From positions 1-11,235 of the forward strand of contig JBBRPG010000136.1 in the NCBI GenBank assembly GCA_038228485.1: 11,235 bases of DNA, written 5' to 3'. Below the pieces are notes generated by a model that was not told the origin of the DNA, ran no database searches, and worked only from the letters and a program-made list of their open reading frames with translations. This document shows, in pieces, positions 1 through 6,169 of this stretch (positions within the stretch are counted from its first letter, which is position 1; each line of letters starts with the position of its first letter). This stretch comes from DATARH01 sp038228485. Lineage in GTDB: Bacteria > Pseudomonadota > Alphaproteobacteria > ATCC43930 > CGMCC-115725. Position numbers and translations under genes: made by a program.

Positions 1-100
1 CCCGCGCGCGGGGAGAGGGTCGGGGAGAGGGGCAAGCCCCTCTCCCGTATCACGGGAGAGGGAGGGGCCCGCCGCCTTGGCGGCGGGAGGGTGAGGGTCG
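1..100. repeat. Palindromic GC-rich repeat inside the E2 coding region
   Basis: This stretch has the look of alphaproteobacterial intergenic repeats rich in ccctctccc and gggagaggg. It contains a perfect 11-bp inverted repeat (38-48 with 52-62, loop atc) and a second 9-bp inverted repeat (68-76 with 79-87, loop tt). Further copies of the gggagaggg-like unit lie at 10-31. It falls in the bkdB reading frame, encoding the linker after the lipoyl domain from about residue 84, without a stop. The repeat may continue past the window edge. Confidence 0.65.
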
Positions 101-351
101 CCCGCCCCCATCTCTGTCTCCAGCACCGCCAGCTCCGACCCCACCGCCAGCTTCTCGCCGATCTTGCCGTTGATCGCGATCACCTTGCCGGCGACCGGGG
201 TCGGGATCTCGACCGTGGCCTTGTCGGTCATCACCTCCGCGAGCGGGTCTTCCTCGCCGACCCAGTCGCCCACCTTTACGTGCCAGGCGACGATCTCGGC
301 CTCGGTGGTGCCTTCGCCGATATCGGGCACCTTGACCACGCGGCGCGCCAC
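1..351 (-). CDS. bkdB: Branched-chain 2-oxoacid dehydrogenase E2 (lipoamide acyltransferase), N-terminal part, cut by the window edge
   Basis: E2 carries acyl groups on a lipoyl-lysine from E1 to CoA and forms the core of the cytoplasmic BCKDH complex. Reading on from the E1beta stop, a GTG at 351-349 opens a frame of 117 codons that stays open to the window edge. Residues 5-80 are a lipoyl domain: VKVPDIGEGTTEAEI at 7-20, then the lipoylation site TDKA with Lys44, then IPTPVAGKV. A GGAG seven bases before the GTG supports this start, and only one base separates it from the bkdA2 stop. From about residue 84 the linker turns into a Pro/Gly/Arg/Ala-rich stretch encoded by a palindromic repeat. 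The subunit-binding and catalytic domains lie beyond the edge. The neighbouring E1 genes and the VPDIGEG form favour BCKDH over pyruvate or oxoglutarate dehydrogenase E2. Confidence 0.9.
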   Translation of the reverse strand, partial: MARRVVKVPDIGEGTTEAEIVAWHVKVGDWVGEEDPLAEVMTDKATVEIPTPVAGKVIAINGKIGEKLAVGSELAVLETEMGAGDPHPPAAKAAGPSLSRDTGEGLAPLPDPLPARG

Positions 352-352
352 C

Positions 353-1366
353 CTAGCGCTCCAGCGCTTGGCGGATGCCTTCGGCGACGCGCTGCGGCCC
401 GGGGAAATAGGCCCATTCGAGCGCATGCGGATAGGGCGTGTCGAACCCCGTCACCCGCACGATCGGCGCCTCCAGATGATAAAAGCAATGCTCCTGCACC
501 AGCGCCGCCAGCTCGGCGCCGAAACCGCAGGTGCGGGTCGCCTCATGCGCGATGACGCAGCGCCCGGTCTTCTTGACCGAGGCGACGATGGTGTCGAGGT
601 CGAGCGGCACCAGGCTGCGCAGATCGATCACCTCCGCATCGACCCCGGCCTCCCCGGCCGCCGCCAGCGCGACATGCACCATCGTGCCGTAAGCGAGCAC
701 CGTCACCGCGCCGCCCGGCCGCACGATCGCCGCCTGGCCAAAGGGCACAGTGTAGTGGCCCTCCGGCACCTCGCTCTGCTTGTGCTGCGACCACGGCACC
801 GCCGGGCGGTCGTGATGGCCGTCGAACGGGCCGTTGTAGAGCCGCTTCGGCTCTAAAAAGACCACCGGGTCGTCATCCTCGATCGCGGCGATCAACAACC
901 CCTTGGCATCGTACGGGTTCGACGGCATCACGGTCTTGAGGCCGCAGACATGGGCGAAGATCGCCTCGACGCTCTGGCTGTGGGTCTGGCCGCCGAAGAT
1001 GCCGCCGCCGCACGGCGCGCGCACGGTGAGGGGGGAAGCGAACTCGCCGCTCGAGCGATAGCGGATGCGCGCCGCCTCCGAGATCAGCTGATCGGTCGCG
1101 GGATAGATGTAGTCGGCGAACTGGATCTCGACCACCGGCCGCAGGCCATAGGCGCCCATGCCGACCGCGACCCCGAGCATGCCGCCCTCGGCGATCGGCG
1201 CGTCGAACACGCGCTGGTCGCCATGCTTTTTCTGCAGCCCGTCGGTGACGCGAAATACGCCGCCATAGAACCCGACATCCTCACCGAAGATCAGCACGTT
1301 GGGGTCGCGGGCGAGCATCACGTCCATCGCCGAATTGAGCGCCTGTACCATCGACATCACCGGCAT
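353..1366 (-). CDS. bkdA2: Branched-chain 2-oxoacid dehydrogenase E1 beta subunit
   Basis: This is the beta subunit of the thiamine-diphosphate-dependent E1, which decarboxylates the 2-oxoacids of valine, leucine and isoleucine and passes the acyl group to E2. The 337 residues match the usual family length. Visible landmarks are FGEDVGFYGGVF (28-38), the cofactor-activating Glu60 in APIAEGG, the pyrimidine-side segment VVEIQFADYIYPATDQ (78-93), GGQTHSQSVEA (126-135) and the C-terminal transketolase domain with VIDLRSLVPLD. The ATG at 1366 lies three bases after the bkdA1 stop, so translation is probably coupled. An AGGA about 15 bases upstream is a weak ribosome site. In-frame ATGs at codons 4 and 6 are possible alternative starts. 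It ends at 353, one base before bkdB. Confidence 0.95.
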   Translation of the reverse strand: MPVMSMVQALNSAMDVMLARDPNVLIFGEDVGFYGGVFRVTDGLQKKHGDQRVFDAPIAEGGMLGVAVGMGAYGLRPVVEIQFADYIYPATDQLISEAARIRYRSSGEFASPLTVRAPCGGGIFGGQTHSQSVEAIFAHVCGLKTVMPSNPYDAKGLLIAAIEDDDPVVFLEPKRLYNGPFDGHHDRPAVPWSQHKQSEVPEGHYTVPFGQAAIVRPGGAVTVLAYGTMVHVALAAAGEAGVDAEVIDLRSLVPLDLDTIVASVKKTGRCVIAHEATRTCGFGAELAALVQEHCFYHLEAPIVRVTGFDTPYPHALEWAYFPGPQRVAEGIRQALER

Positions 1367-1369
1367 GGG

Positions 1370-2635
1370 CTAGATCCCCAATTCCTGACGCTGGCGGCGC
1401 AGATGCGGGGGCATCTCCTTGTAGACGTCCTCGAACATGGTCTTGACGCTGAAATGCGGGCCGGTGTCGAGCGTGCCGAGCTTTTCGGCCTCGCGGTTGG
1501 TGTCGCGCACGACATCGCCGATCTCGGCCTCGTATTGCTTGTGCCGATCCTGCGACCACTCGCCGAGATGGATGAGATGTTTCGCCAGCCGCTCCACCGG
1601 GTCGCCCAACGGCCAGGTGGCGGGCTCGTCCTCGGGACGGTAGCGAGTCGGGTCGTCGCTGGTCGAATGCGAGCCGGCGCGGTAGGTAAACAATTCTATC
1701 AAAGCCGAACCATGATTGGCGCGCGCCCGCGCCGCCGCCCATTGGGTCGCGGCATAGACCGCAAGGAAATCGTTGCCGTCGACGCGCAGGCAGGCGAGCC
1801 CGAAACCGATCGCCCGCGCGGCAAAGGTCGCCTCCTCGCCGCCCGCGACCTCCTGGTGCGAAGAGATCGCCCATTGGTTGTTGACGACGTTGAGCACGAC
1901 CGGCGCGCGGTAGACCGCGGCAAAGGTCAGCGCGTGATGAAAATCGGGCTCGGCGGTAGCGCCCTCGCCGATCCAGCCGGCGGCAATGCGGCGGTCGCCC
2001 TTGTAGGCCGAGGCCATCGCCCAGCCGACCGCCTGCGGAAACTGCGTGCCGAGATTGCCGGACAGGGTGAAGAACGAAAATTCCTTTGATGAATATAGAA
2101 CGGGTAGCTGGCGGCCCTTTAGCGGGTCGCGCGGGTTGGAATAGCACTGGCACATCATGTCGAGTAGCGGGTAGCCACGTGCGATCAGCAGCCCCTGCTG
2201 GCGATAGGTCGCGAACAGCATGTCGTCGGGCGCAAAGGCCATTGCCTGGGCGACGCCGATCGCCTCCTCGCCGGTGCATTTCATATAGAACGAGGTCTTC
2301 CCGGTGCGCTGCGCCCGGTACATGCGGTCGTCATAGGCGCGGGTCAGCATCATCGCGCGCAGACCTTGGCGCAAGGTCTCGGGGTCGAGCTTGGGGTCCC
2401 ATTCGCCGACCGCCTTCCCGTCGTCGAGCACACGGATCATCTCGTTGGCGAGCGGGTGCGTGTCGCGCGCCGGGCAATCGACCGGCGGCCGCCCCACCCC
2501 GCCCGCCGGCGGCAGCCGGAAATAGCTGAAATCGGCATGCCCGCCCGGCGTGCCGTGATGCTCCGGGATGTGCAGGCGCAGCGGCTCGGCGTTTGAGCTG
2601 GGAGATTTCGGCGGAATATCGTTCATGGCCGGCAC
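1370..2635 (-). CDS. bkdA1: Branched-chain 2-oxoacid dehydrogenase E1 alpha subunit
   Basis: This is the alpha subunit of E1 and binds thiamine diphosphate through Mg2+. The cofactor motif runs from GDRRIAAGWIGEGATAEPDF at about 213-231 to VVNNQWAIS, with the GEG and NN ends of the classical fold. CTGEEA and ATYRQQG (substrate channel) lie at 120-148. The loop YRAGSHSTSDDPTRYR (318-333) corresponds to the phosphorylation loop of mammalian BCKDHA, with Ser324 at the regulatory serine position; no kinase gene is visible here. An N-terminal extension of about 80 residues, with a proline-rich piece, fits the bacterial E1alpha type. The longest frame starts at a GTG at 2635 (421 aa). An ATG at 2626 three codons in is at least as good, and neither has a strong ribosome site. 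Confidence 0.95.
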   Translation of the reverse strand: MPAMNDIPPKSPSSNAEPLRLHIPEHHGTPGGHADFSYFRLPPAGGVGRPPVDCPARDTHPLANEMIRVLDDGKAVGEWDPKLDPETLRQGLRAMMLTRAYDDRMYRAQRTGKTSFYMKCTGEEAIGVAQAMAFAPDDMLFATYRQQGLLIARGYPLLDMMCQCYSNPRDPLKGRQLPVLYSSKEFSFFTLSGNLGTQFPQAVGWAMASAYKGDRRIAAGWIGEGATAEPDFHHALTFAAVYRAPVVLNVVNNQWAISSHQEVAGGEEATFAARAIGFGLACLRVDGNDFLAVYAATQWAAARARANHGSALIELFTYRAGSHSTSDDPTRYRPEDEPATWPLGDPVERLAKHLIHLGEWSQDRHKQYEAEIGDVVRDTNREAEKLGTLDTGPHFSVKTMFEDVYKEMPPHLRRQRQELGI

Positions 2636-2655
2636 CGGGGGTGAAGGTCTGAAGC

Positions 2656-2685
2656 CTTATATGGGGCCGATCTTACACGCTTCAG
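2656..2685 (-). promoter_or_regulatory. Possible promoter for bkdA1A2B
   Basis: On the minus strand, TATAAG (2661-2656) resembles a -10 box, and CTGAAG (2685-2680) lies 18 bp before it with half of the -35 consensus. A start near 2649 would give a leader of about 20 bases to the ATG at 2626. The match is weak and could be chance. The operon may instead be read through from upstream. Confidence 0.25.
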
Positions 2686-2710
2686 CAGCGTCATGGTTTG
2701 CGATCAATCC

Positions 2711-2757
2711 TCATTGTCATGTGTGGACGGCCCGAAGGGCTGGACCCGCAATGACAC
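2711..2757. repeat. Imperfect palindromic intergenic repeat, possible weak terminator
   Basis: Outer arms tgtcat (2715-2720) and atgaca (2751-2756) enclose an inner hairpin gccc-gaa-gggc (2730-2740), which on the minus strand forms a ttcg-type loop. It sits between the end of the short-chain dehydrogenase and bkdA1. It resembles the common alphaproteobacterial gtcattgcgggtc repeats. No T-run follows on either strand, so classic intrinsic termination is doubtful; transcript attenuation or 3'-end protection is possible. Confidence 0.5.
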
Positions 2758-2763
2758 CTGATT

Positions 2764-3537
2764 TCACATCCCCCGGCGCAACCGCGCCATGCCGGCGAGC
2801 CAGCGGTCGGGGTCTTCGGCCTTGCGGCGAATGTAGGTCGCGACTTCCGGGTGCGGCAGGATCAGGAATTTTTCGGCATCGAGGCCGGCGACGACCGCGT
2901 CGGCGACTTGGGCAGGGGTCAGCACCCCGTCCCCGTCCGGCACGCCGCGGGCGATGCCGTGCAGCATCGGGGTGTCGACGCCCTGCGGGCACAGCACCGA
3001 AACCTTGATGCCGCGGTCGCGCGTGGCGATGGCCAGGTTCTCGGCAAAGCCGAGCGCGGCATGCTTGGTCGTCGCGTAGGGCCCGCCGCCGATCTGCGAC
3101 AGGAGCCCCGCCGCGGACACGGTGTTGAGGAAATAGCCGCCGCCGCGCGCGCTCATCCGCGGCACCAGATGGCGGGCGGCGTAGACGTGCGCCATCACAT
3201 TGACCGCCCAGCTGCGCATCCAGCCGTCGTTGGGCGCACTCGCCGGGTTGTCCCAATCGGGGTCGAGCACGGCGATCCCGGCATTCGAGCAGAACAGGTC
3301 AATCGGCCCGAAGCGTTTCTCGGTCTCGTTTATCAGACCGACGATGGCCGCTTCCCGGCTGACGTCACAAAGCACCGCCTCTCCGCCGATCTTGATCGCC
3401 ACCTCAACGGCGCCCGCAGCATTGAGGTCGGCCACCACGACCGCCTTGGCGCCCTCCTGGGCAAAACGCTCGCACAGCCCGGCGCCGATCCCTTGCGCCC
3501 CGCCGGTCACGACGACGACCTTGCCGGCGAGTTTCAC
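2764..3537 (-). CDS. SDR-family NAD(P)-dependent oxidoreductase
   Basis: This is a classical short-chain dehydrogenase of 257 residues, the usual length. It has the Rossmann glycine motif TGGAQGIG (11-18), an acidic residue after strand 2 in ADLN (36-39; Asp37 suggests NAD rather than NADP), CSNAG (83-87), and the catalytic tetrad Asn113, Ser141, Tyr154 and Lys158 (YATTK). The GTG start at 3537-3535 overlaps the stop of the 3-hydroxyacyl-CoA dehydrogenase by 4 bp (GTGA), so translation is coupled. A longer upstream in-frame extension lies inside that gene and was dropped. Its substrate is not readable from sequence; the context suggests a hydroxyacyl-CoA, hydroxy acid or alcohol in branched-chain or fatty-acid breakdown. 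The C-terminal RRKAEDPDRWLAGMARLRR resembles uncharacterised SDRs of acyl-CoA pathways. Confidence 0.92.
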   Translation of the reverse strand: MKLAGKVVVVTGGAQGIGAGLCERFAQEGAKAVVVADLNAAGAVEVAIKIGGEAVLCDVSREAAIVGLINETEKRFGPIDLFCSNAGIAVLDPDWDNPASAPNDGWMRSWAVNVMAHVYAARHLVPRMSARGGGYFLNTVSAAGLLSQIGGGPYATTKHAALGFAENLAIATRDRGIKVSVLCPQGVDTPMLHGIARGVPDGDGVLTPAQVADAVVAGLDAEKFLILPHPEVATYIRRKAEDPDRWLAGMARLRRGM

Positions 3538-4382
3538 TTGCGCCAGCCGCGGGCGTTGCGGCCGCCGGTAAACCCGGCCTTGACCCGCTGTTTGAGCAAC
3601 CCCGGAGGGCGGAACCGCTCGCCATAGGCGTCGTGGAGGATTTCCGACACCTGCAGGCACAGTTTCGAGGTGGTCGCGTCCATCAGCTCGAACGGCCCCA
3701 TCGGATGGCCGAGCCCCAATTTGCAGGCGGTGTCGATGTCCTCCGGGGTTGCCACCCCCTCCTCGACCAGGCGGATCGCCTCGTTGAGGAAGATGAGGAA
3801 CATGCGGTTGACCGCGAACCCGGCGACATCCTTGATCTTGACCGCGGTCTTGTCGTTGTCGCGCATCAGCCGCATCGCGGTGTCGACGGTTGCGGGCGCG
3901 GTGTCGAAGGCCGGGATCACCTCGACCAGCTTCATCCGCGAGGCCGGCGAAAAATAATGCGTGCCGATGAAGTTCGGCCGCCGCGCCTCGCTCACGTAGG
4001 AGGCAAGGGTCGAGATCGGGATCGTCGAGGTGTTGCTGGCGAGGATGCAGAACGGTTTGCAGATGCGGTCGAGCTTTTCATAGGTGGCGGCCTTGACCGC
4101 CTCGTCCTCGAACACCGCCTCGGTGACGAAGTCGCAATCGGCGAAGGGGTCGAGCGACACCGTCGTCGCGATGCGCGACAGCGCCAGCGGCTTTTCCTCA
4201 TCCTTGTAGACACCGCGCTGAATGCCGCGGTCGAGCACCCGGCCAAGCCGCTCCAGCGCCGCCGCCAATGGCGCCTCGCCGGTGTCCGACAGCCGCACCT
4301 CATGCCCCGCCAGCGCAAAGACCAACGCGATCTCCGCCCCCATCAGCCCGGCGCCGACGACGCCGATTTTTTCTTTCGCCAT
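3534..4382 (-). CDS. 3-hydroxyacyl-CoA dehydrogenase (HADH / Hbd / PaaH type)
   Basis: It oxidises (S)-3-hydroxyacyl-CoA to 3-ketoacyl-CoA with NAD in beta-oxidation or branched-chain and aromatic acyl-CoA breakdown. The 282 residues match single-function members. The N-terminal Rossmann motif is GVVGAGLMGAEIA (7-19), with Asp33 after strand 2. Catalytic positions are visible: the SNTST segment (116-120), His142 in GTHYFSP, Glu154 in KLVEVIP, and Asn192 in AGFAVNRM. The C-terminal dimerisation domain has GLGHPMGPFELMD (223-235). An AGAGG eight bases before the ATG makes the start secure; this ribosome site touches the stop codon of the decayed parE frame. The extreme C-terminus stops at NARGWRK, slightly shorter than the usual GRGFY ending, where the SDR begins. 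Exact chain-length preference cannot be told. Confidence 0.95.
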   Translation of the reverse strand: MAKEKIGVVGAGLMGAEIALVFALAGHEVRLSDTGEAPLAAALERLGRVLDRGIQRGVYKDEEKPLALSRIATTVSLDPFADCDFVTEAVFEDEAVKAATYEKLDRICKPFCILASNTSTIPISTLASYVSEARRPNFIGTHYFSPASRMKLVEVIPAFDTAPATVDTAMRLMRDNDKTAVKIKDVAGFAVNRMFLIFLNEAIRLVEEGVATPEDIDTACKLGLGHPMGPFELMDATTSKLCLQVSEILHDAYGERFRPPGLLKQRVKAGFTGGRNARGWRK

Positions 4383-4394
4383 GTTGCCCGCCTC

Positions 4395-4702
4395 TTATTG
4401 CTCGCCGGTGATAATGGCTTCGTAATTGCGGCCACCATAGAAAAACCGCCCGATTTCGACGTCGCCCGACGGCAGGATCATGTAGGCGATTACCACCCGC
4501 CTCTCAAACGTCAGGATGCGGATGCCAGGGCGAAGATCGCTTCTCGCTCGACCGGCTTCGGGAACATCAGCAGATGGTCACACCAACTCCGAATCCGCCG
4601 TACGTAACGAATAGCCGTCCGGGCGCCGGCTTGTTCTGAAATATAGCGGTGGATATCGGCGAGATCGGCCTCGGCTGTCGGGCGCAGAACGAGCTTAGGC
4701 AC
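4395..4702 (-). pseudogene. parE: ParE/RelE-superfamily toxin, frameshifted
   Basis: ParE toxins poison DNA gyrase and are neutralised by ParD. A GTG at 4702 overlaps the parD stop by 8 bp and opens a ParE-like frame (PKLVLRPTAEADLADIHRYI). After FPK, at about 4556, this frame runs into unrelated residues and stops at 4511, giving only 63 residues. Moving one base restores the family C-terminus: GRARSDLRPGIRILTFERR, then VVIAYMILPSGDVEIGRFFY and GGRNYEAI, ending at TAA 4397-4395. A single missing base near 4554-4558 explains both halves; repaired, the protein would have 102 residues, normal for ParE. The toxin is probably dead, since the lost half holds the conserved basic and core-strand residues. 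A sequencing error is the main alternative. Confidence 0.85.
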
Positions 4703-4967
4703 GATTTTTTTTGGGCCGCACCGCTTCGTCGTGGATGGCCTCGATCCGGCCGAATACTTCTTCGGCCGGACGGCTCGGGCGCGGGTCGTCCCAAGCCTCA
4801 TTGATTTTGTCCTTGAGGAGCTTGGCCCTCGATTCGAGGCTCATCTCATTCTCTTCCAGCAAGCGAAGACCGGCGCGAACGACTTCGCTCACGTTTTGAT
4901 AGCGGCCTTGCGCAATTCGTTCGCGGACAAATTGCTCGAAATGCTCACCAAGGTTGATGCTGGCCAT
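4695..4967 (-). CDS. parD: ParD-type ribbon-helix-helix antitoxin (CopG/Arc/MetJ fold)
   Basis: The protein has 90 residues, the usual ParD length. The N-terminal segment MASINLGEHFEQFVRERI, followed by GRYQNVSEVVRAGLRLLEE, is the typical ribbon-helix-helix DNA-binding domain (about 1-40). The charged C-terminal half (RAKLLKDKINEAWDDPRP) is the part that normally binds the toxin. A GAGAGG just before the ATG supports the start. It overlaps parE by 8 bp, the standard antitoxin-first arrangement. It is intact although its toxin is frameshifted, and it probably still represses its own promoter through the boxes at 4982-5011. Its end carries a run of eight A on the coding strand, followed directly by the parE start. 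Confidence 0.92.
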   Translation of the reverse strand: MASINLGEHFEQFVRERIAQGRYQNVSEVVRAGLRLLEENEMSLESRAKLLKDKINEAWDDPRPSRPAEEVFGRIEAIHDEAVRPKKNRA

Positions 4968-4981
4968 GACGCCTCTCTACC

Positions 4982-5022
4982 AATAGATAATAATAGATAG
5001 TATTATCTATTTGGCCGGTCAA
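4982..5022 (-). promoter_or_regulatory. parD promoter with three-box operator
   Basis: The 8-bp box aatagata occurs at 4982-4989 and 4992-4999, ten bases apart (one helical turn), and inverted as tatctatt at 5004-5011. The last two form a perfect palindrome with a 4-base gap. Ribbon-helix-helix antitoxins commonly bind such repeats. On the minus strand, TTGACC (5022-5017) is a fair -35, and 17 bp further TATCTA (4999-4994), within a box, could be the -10. The AT-rich patch stands out from its surroundings. Autorepression is an inference from the family. Confidence 0.6.
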
Positions 5023-5059
5023 TCTCGGCTGGCCTTCGATAGGCGTGATATCGGGGCGC

Positions 5060-6082
5060 CTAACCCAGCGATTTTGCCAGCGCCCAGGCCTGCTCGCCCA
5101 TCGGAATCGCGGTGGCGCCGGTGGCGACCGCGTCGGCGCTGGCGGCGGTGCCGTCGATCGCGCGCTTGGCGATGCCTTGGAGGATCGCGGCGAGGCGGAA
5201 CAGGCTGTAGACCAGATAGAAGTCCCAATTGTCGATTGGCCCGCGCCCTGTGTGGCGGCAATAGGCGGCGACGTACTCGGCCTCGCCGGGGATGCCGAGC
5301 GCGGCGAAATCGACCTCGGCCAACCCGCGGAACAGCTCCGGGGACACGCGCCAGGTCAGGCAGTGAAAGGCGAAATCGGCGAGCGGGTCGCCGATCGTCG
5401 ACAGCTCCCAGTCGAGCACGCCGATAACCCGGGGCTCGGTCTTGTGAAAGACGAGGTTGTCCATGCGGTAGTCGCCGTGGACGATCGCCGCCGCGCCCTG
5501 GGGCGGCAGATGCGCCGGCAGCCAGTCGATCAGCGCATCCATCGCCGGCTGCGGCACGGTCTCGGAAGCGCGGTATTGCCGGCTCCAGCGTGCGATCTGG
5601 CGCGCCATGTAGTTGCCCGGCCGGCCGAAATCCTCCAGCCCCAGCGCCGCGTAATCGGCCGAATGCAGGTCGGCGATGACCCGGTACATCGACTGGAACA
5701 TGCGGCCCCGCTCGTCGGGTGGGACATCGGGCAGGCGCTGGTCCCAGAAGATGCGGCCGTCGAGATGCTCCATCACATAAAAGGCGCTGCCGGTCACCGC
5801 CTCGTCCTCGCACAGCGCGTAGACCTGCGGCACCGGCACCGCGGTCTGCGCCAACGCCCGCATCACCCGGAATTCGCGCTCGACCGCATGCGCGCTCGGC
5901 AGCAACGGGCCGGGCGGCTTCTTGCGCAGCACATAATCGCCGGAGCCGGCGCGCAGCCGGTAGGTCGGGTTCGACTGGCCGCCGGCGAAACGCTCGGCGG
6001 CAAGCGGCAAGCGGAACCCGGCGACATGGTCGCCGAGCCACTGCCCGATGCGGTCGAGCGCGAGTTCGTCGCCGGCTTCCAT
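5060..6082 (-). CDS. APH-fold phosphotransferase of the ACAD10/ACAD11 N-terminal type
   Basis: It has the aminoglycoside-phosphotransferase/choline-kinase fold over 340 residues. Visible parts are the ATP glycine-rich loop FAGGQSNPTY (32-41), the ATP-binding lysine in YVLRKKPPG (50-58), EREFRVMRAL, the catalytic loop HGDYRMDNL (202-210; Asp204, Asn209) and the metal-binding LDWELSTIGDPLADFA (223-238; Asp224). This set is characteristic of the kinase domain found fused to acyl-CoA dehydrogenase in human ACAD10/11. That domain is known to phosphorylate 4-hydroxyacyl-CoAs, so a role in acyl-CoA metabolism fits the next genes better than antibiotic resistance. The ATG at 6082 has a GAGG eight bases upstream; an in-frame GTG at 6109 would add nine residues and is less likely. 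Confidence 0.88.
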   Translation of the reverse strand: MEAGDELALDRIGQWLGDHVAGFRLPLAAERFAGGQSNPTYRLRAGSGDYVLRKKPPGPLLPSAHAVEREFRVMRALAQTAVPVPQVYALCEDEAVTGSAFYVMEHLDGRIFWDQRLPDVPPDERGRMFQSMYRVIADLHSADYAALGLEDFGRPGNYMARQIARWSRQYRASETVPQPAMDALIDWLPAHLPPQGAAAIVHGDYRMDNLVFHKTEPRVIGVLDWELSTIGDPLADFAFHCLTWRVSPELFRGLAEVDFAALGIPGEAEYVAAYCRHTGRGPIDNWDFYLVYSLFRLAAILQGIAKRAIDGTAASADAVATGATAIPMGEQAWALAKSLG

Positions 6083-6101
6083 CCCGCTGTCCTCGCCCGC
6101 C

Positions 6102-6128
6102 TTGCGCACACCTAGCCGCTGCTATGAT
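6102..6128 (+). promoter_or_regulatory. Possible promoter for the first YqgE/AlgH gene
   Basis: TATGAT at 6123-6128 is a good -10. TTGCGC at 6102-6107 is a partial -35 at a short 15-bp spacing. It lies in the 87-bp divergent gap between the APH-fold kinase and the AlgH gene, giving a leader of about 35 bases. No clear opposite-strand promoter is visible. Confidence 0.3.
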
Positions 6129-6169
6129 ATGGCGCGAACCCGCCGACGGCGAATCGGGATCGAGCGGTG

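Noticed and set aside
1..100. CRISPR array or rho-independent terminator
   Set aside because: The repeats are inverted and not evenly spaced direct repeats, no T-run follows, and the stretch is within an open coding frame.
950..2089. Long plus-strand open frame of 379 codons opposite the E1 genes
   Set aside because: It is the mirror of high-GC bkdA1/bkdA2 codon bias, has no recognisable domain and spans both real genes.
3538..3660. N-terminal extension of the short-chain dehydrogenase by 41 residues
   Set aside because: It lies within the upstream dehydrogenase gene, has no homologous look, and the GTG at 3537 places the Rossmann motif at the usual position.
3633..4607. Plus-strand open frame of 324 codons
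   Set aside because: It lies opposite the 3-hydroxyacyl-CoA dehydrogenase, which has all catalytic motifs; the opposite frame is Arg/His/Asp-rich without motifs.
4511..4699. Reading the 63-residue ParE frame as a complete short toxin
   Set aside because: The family C-terminus continues in the next frame, so this is truncation by frameshift and not a natural short form.
5060..6082. Aminoglycoside resistance gene
   Set aside because: The fold is shared, but the motif set and the acyl-CoA gene context match the ACAD10/11 kinase group.
5045..6115. Plus-strand open frame of 356 codons
   Set aside because: It is almost exactly antisense to the APH-fold kinase and its composition is that of a shadow frame.
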